Shown here: one piece after another, positions 4,978 through 6,467 of the stretch
Layout: each line of letters starts with the position of its first letter
Position numbering within the stretch: position 1 is the stretch's first letter
Assembly: GCA_012798485.1 (NCBI GenBank)
Contig: JAAZND010000049.1
Location: 1 to 6,467 of the forward strand
Origin: Candidatus Beckwithbacteria bacterium
Lineage (GTDB): Bacteria; Patescibacteriota; Microgenomatia; UBA1400; UBA1449
Length of the DNA stretch: 6,467 bases
Reading direction: 5' to 3'
The notes under the pieces: model-generated
Databases searched by the model: none
Told to the model about the DNA's origin: nothing
What the model saw: only the letters and a program-made list of their open reading frames with translations
Program-made: the position numbers and the translations under genes

Positions 4978-6328
4978 AAGTTGACGAGAAGCATAATTTG
5001 CGATTACATCAAAGGGTTTTTGATAGTCAAATCGGACTTTTTTACCTTCTAACTCTAAGTTCTGAAGTGTTAGCTTTAAAAATAGTCTTTTTTCTTGTAG
5101 TTCAGAACTTTCAAACAATTCTCTTGCTTTAGACGCTAGTTTTAGTAGATATTCTGAAGTTATATAGTATTCTTCATCGGCAAAATGTAACTTAGCTAAT
5201 TGTTTGTTAACATCCTTTTGTTTTGCCCGATACTCTTTACGCTTTTTATCATAGAAACTCTCAGTAATACTCCCATCTAACTTATCTTCATACATTTTTT
5301 CAATGCGGTCTTCATATTTTTGATACTCGGCATTGTAGCGTTCAAGTAAGTTCTTATGAAATTCGGATTTATCTTTATGGGTAGCTTTAAGTGTTTCTAC
5401 TATGTCATCTACTACCTTCTGAGGCATTTTAAGGCTCTCAAAAGCCTGTGATAGCTGTTTGGTTAGCTCTTCCTCTCTTAGCCATTCTGCTCCGTGTTTG
5501 CCGTTGTATTGAGTGCAATGGTAATAATGATAAGTTTTACCGCTCTTCTTAGTTTTCTTCTCTGGGGTTATTAGGCAACCACATTCAGCACATTTGATTA
5601 AACCACGATATAAGAAAGGCAAGCCAGCGTATTTGAAATGTTTTTTATGGTGTCCTGCTTTAATCTCTTGGACTTTATCAAAAATTTCTCTAGTTATTAT
5701 CCTGTCGTAGTTGTGGGGATATTCTTTCTCGTTGTAAACCATTGTCCCGCAATAAAAGGGATTTTTAAGGATTGCGTCAATATAACCTTTTGAAAAATCA
5801 ACATTAAACTTCTTTTTAAGTTCAGCTCTTATTAAGTTCATTGAATAAGCATCTGTCGCATACCATTCAAACATTTTTTGGACTACTTGAGCTTCAAGTG
5901 GCTCTATCACAATCCATTTACTACCATCTTCTTTATCTATGTTTCGGTAGCCATAAGGAGCTTTGCCTGGCCAAATACCGCTGCTCCTGAGCCCTTTTTA
6001 CATTATCACTAATTGCGTCAGAGTAGTATTTTGCCAAACCTAAGCTAATACTAAAATGGAATTTTTCAGCGGCAGAGATTTTGCTATTTATGACTTGTCC
6101 TTCAGAAGGGAAATGAAGCTCTACTTCATCTTTTAAGGCTTTTTCGTATAGTTCGGACACTCTTTTATCAAAGACATTTCTAGAAAGCCTATCAACCTTA
6201 TCAAAACAAACGACCACAACTTCCTTTTGGTTTAAAACAAAGTCAAGAATTTTGTCAAAATCGTTCCTTTTGGTTTTATATGCACTTTCGTCAAAACTAA
6301 ACTGTTTGATAATTTTATATCCCTTTCC
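4936..6328 (-). pseudogene. Large serine recombinase (integrase-like), N-terminus lost and frameshifted
   Basis: Large serine recombinases integrate or excise mobile DNA. Reading leftward from 6328, the first frame gives G-Y-K-I-I-K-Q-F-S-F-D-E-S-A, then V-D-R-L-S-R-N (the conserved Arg motif of the resolvase domain) and A-I-S-D-N-V-K-R-A-Q-E-Q (around 5981). The phase then changes: from 5979 the other frame gives G-I-W-P-G-K-A-P-Y-G-Y-R, which normally follows a few residues after that motif, so a small deletion is likely at about 5980. The recombinase domain follows (N-P-F-Y-C-G near 5743-5760). A zinc ribbon comes next, with C-A-E-C and a later H-Y-Y-H-C, where the fourth ligand may be His instead of Cys. 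Then there is a long Lys/Glu-rich coiled coil. A stop lies in frame at 6329-6331, and the region holding the catalytic Ser (the Y-x-R-V-S type N-terminus, roughly 60-70 residues) is absent. The last 13 codons and the stop lie antisense to tRNA-Asn. The enzyme is almost certainly inactive. Confidence 0.85.
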
Positions 6329-6352
6329 CTAAGTTCTAAATGGAAAAGCAAC

Positions 6353-6374
6353 ACTTTGCAGTAAAATGCAAAGT
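6353..6374. repeat. Perfect 8-bp inverted repeat abutting the transposase start
   Basis: ACTTTGCA (6353-6360) and TGCAAAGT (6367-6374) are perfect reverse complements around GTAAAA. The right arm ends one base before the ATG at 6375. In RNA this would form a hairpin just upstream of the start codon, which could limit transposase translation. In DNA it could be a transposase-binding part of the element's left end. Confidence 0.5.
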
Positions 6375-6467
6375 ATGAAAAAAATAAACAAACTGACTTC
6401 TAAAGAAAGAGATCTGATTGCTATTTGGAAGTCACAAAATATTTCAATTAGACAAATTGCTCAAAGA
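6375..6467 (+). CDS. IS30-family-like transposase, N-terminal fragment (cut by window end)
   Basis: Only the first 31 codons are present. They read M-K-K-I-N-K-L-T-S-K-E-R-D-L-I, then I-W-K-S-Q-N-I-S-I-R-Q-I-A-Q-R. This is the start of the helix-turn-helix that opens IS30-family transposases: L-T-x-x-E-R at the beginning, then a helix and S-I-R-Q-I-A. The catalytic DDE domain lies beyond the window, so the assignment rests on this short N-terminal pattern and could in principle be another helix-turn-helix protein. No strong Shine-Dalgarno is seen; a perfect hairpin lies directly upstream. It is divergent from the broken recombinase. Confidence 0.65.
   Translation, partial: MKKINKLTSKERDLIAIWKSQNISIRQIAQR

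Larger units (their letters stand above)
6332..6467 (+). mobile_element. Left end of an IS30-family-like insertion sequence (runs off window)
   Basis: The recombinase homology stops abruptly at 6329-6331, and 44 bases later a transposase gene begins in the opposite direction. This is the layout expected if an insertion sequence landed in the recombinase 5' region. The exact left boundary is not visible; I place it at about 6332, and it could be some 20 bases further right. The terminal inverted repeat and target duplication cannot be confirmed because the other end lies outside the window. Confidence 0.5.

Noticed and set aside
4784..4978. 64-residue open frame on the - strand beginning M-A-P-R-P-G-F-G-P-G
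   Set aside because: Its N-terminal half is simply the antisense of tRNA-Asn, a classic spurious translation, and the rest crosses the decayed relic.
1..6467. CRISPR array or a new multi-gene defence system
   Set aside because: No regularly spaced direct repeats and no cluster of unknown genes are present; the right part is explained by integration, insertion and decay at a tRNA locus.

Overview
The window is AT-rich bacterial DNA that looks like a small-genome lineage, most likely Candidatus Patescibacteria (CPR), Microgenomates-like. The reasons are the compact layout, start codons with promoter-like -10 boxes but little Shine-Dalgarno signal, the style of the dnaG and sigma-70 proteins, and a CPR-type serine recombinase beside a tRNA gene. 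This placement is an inference from protein flavour and layout; no marker in the window proves it.

Left part (1-1206, + strand): the 3' end of a small cupin-fold gene, then a Nudix hydrolase gene whose frame breaks near 593-600, then an intact TspO/MBR five-helix membrane protein gene. Middle part (1255-4623, + strand): DNA primase (dnaG) and the primary sigma factor (rpoD), the conserved replication/transcription pair of the bacterial macromolecular synthesis region, followed by an unrecognised 135-residue membrane protein. A G+C-rich hairpin repeat separates rpoD from that last gene. Promoter-like -10 hexamers lie about 11-14 bases before the starts of tspO, dnaG and the membrane-protein gene, so their transcripts may be leaderless.

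Right part (4624-6467): a tRNA and integration hotspot. It holds a decayed tRNA relic split by a hairpin insert, an apparently complete tRNA-Asn(GTT) with an odd T-loop base, and a large serine recombinase on the - strand. The recombinase's last codons and stop are read from the antisense of the tRNA. It has lost its catalytic N-terminus and carries a frameshift. At the far right an IS30-family-like transposase gene begins on the + strand and probably caused the N-terminal loss.

The housekeeping genes work together: DnaG makes primers for replication and RpoD directs basal transcription. The right part records repeated insertion and decay at a tRNA locus. I see no CRISPR array, no rRNA, and no convincing new multi-gene system. 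The most informative oddities are the split tRNA relic, the tRNA-encoded recombinase terminus, and the leaderless-type promoter spacing.
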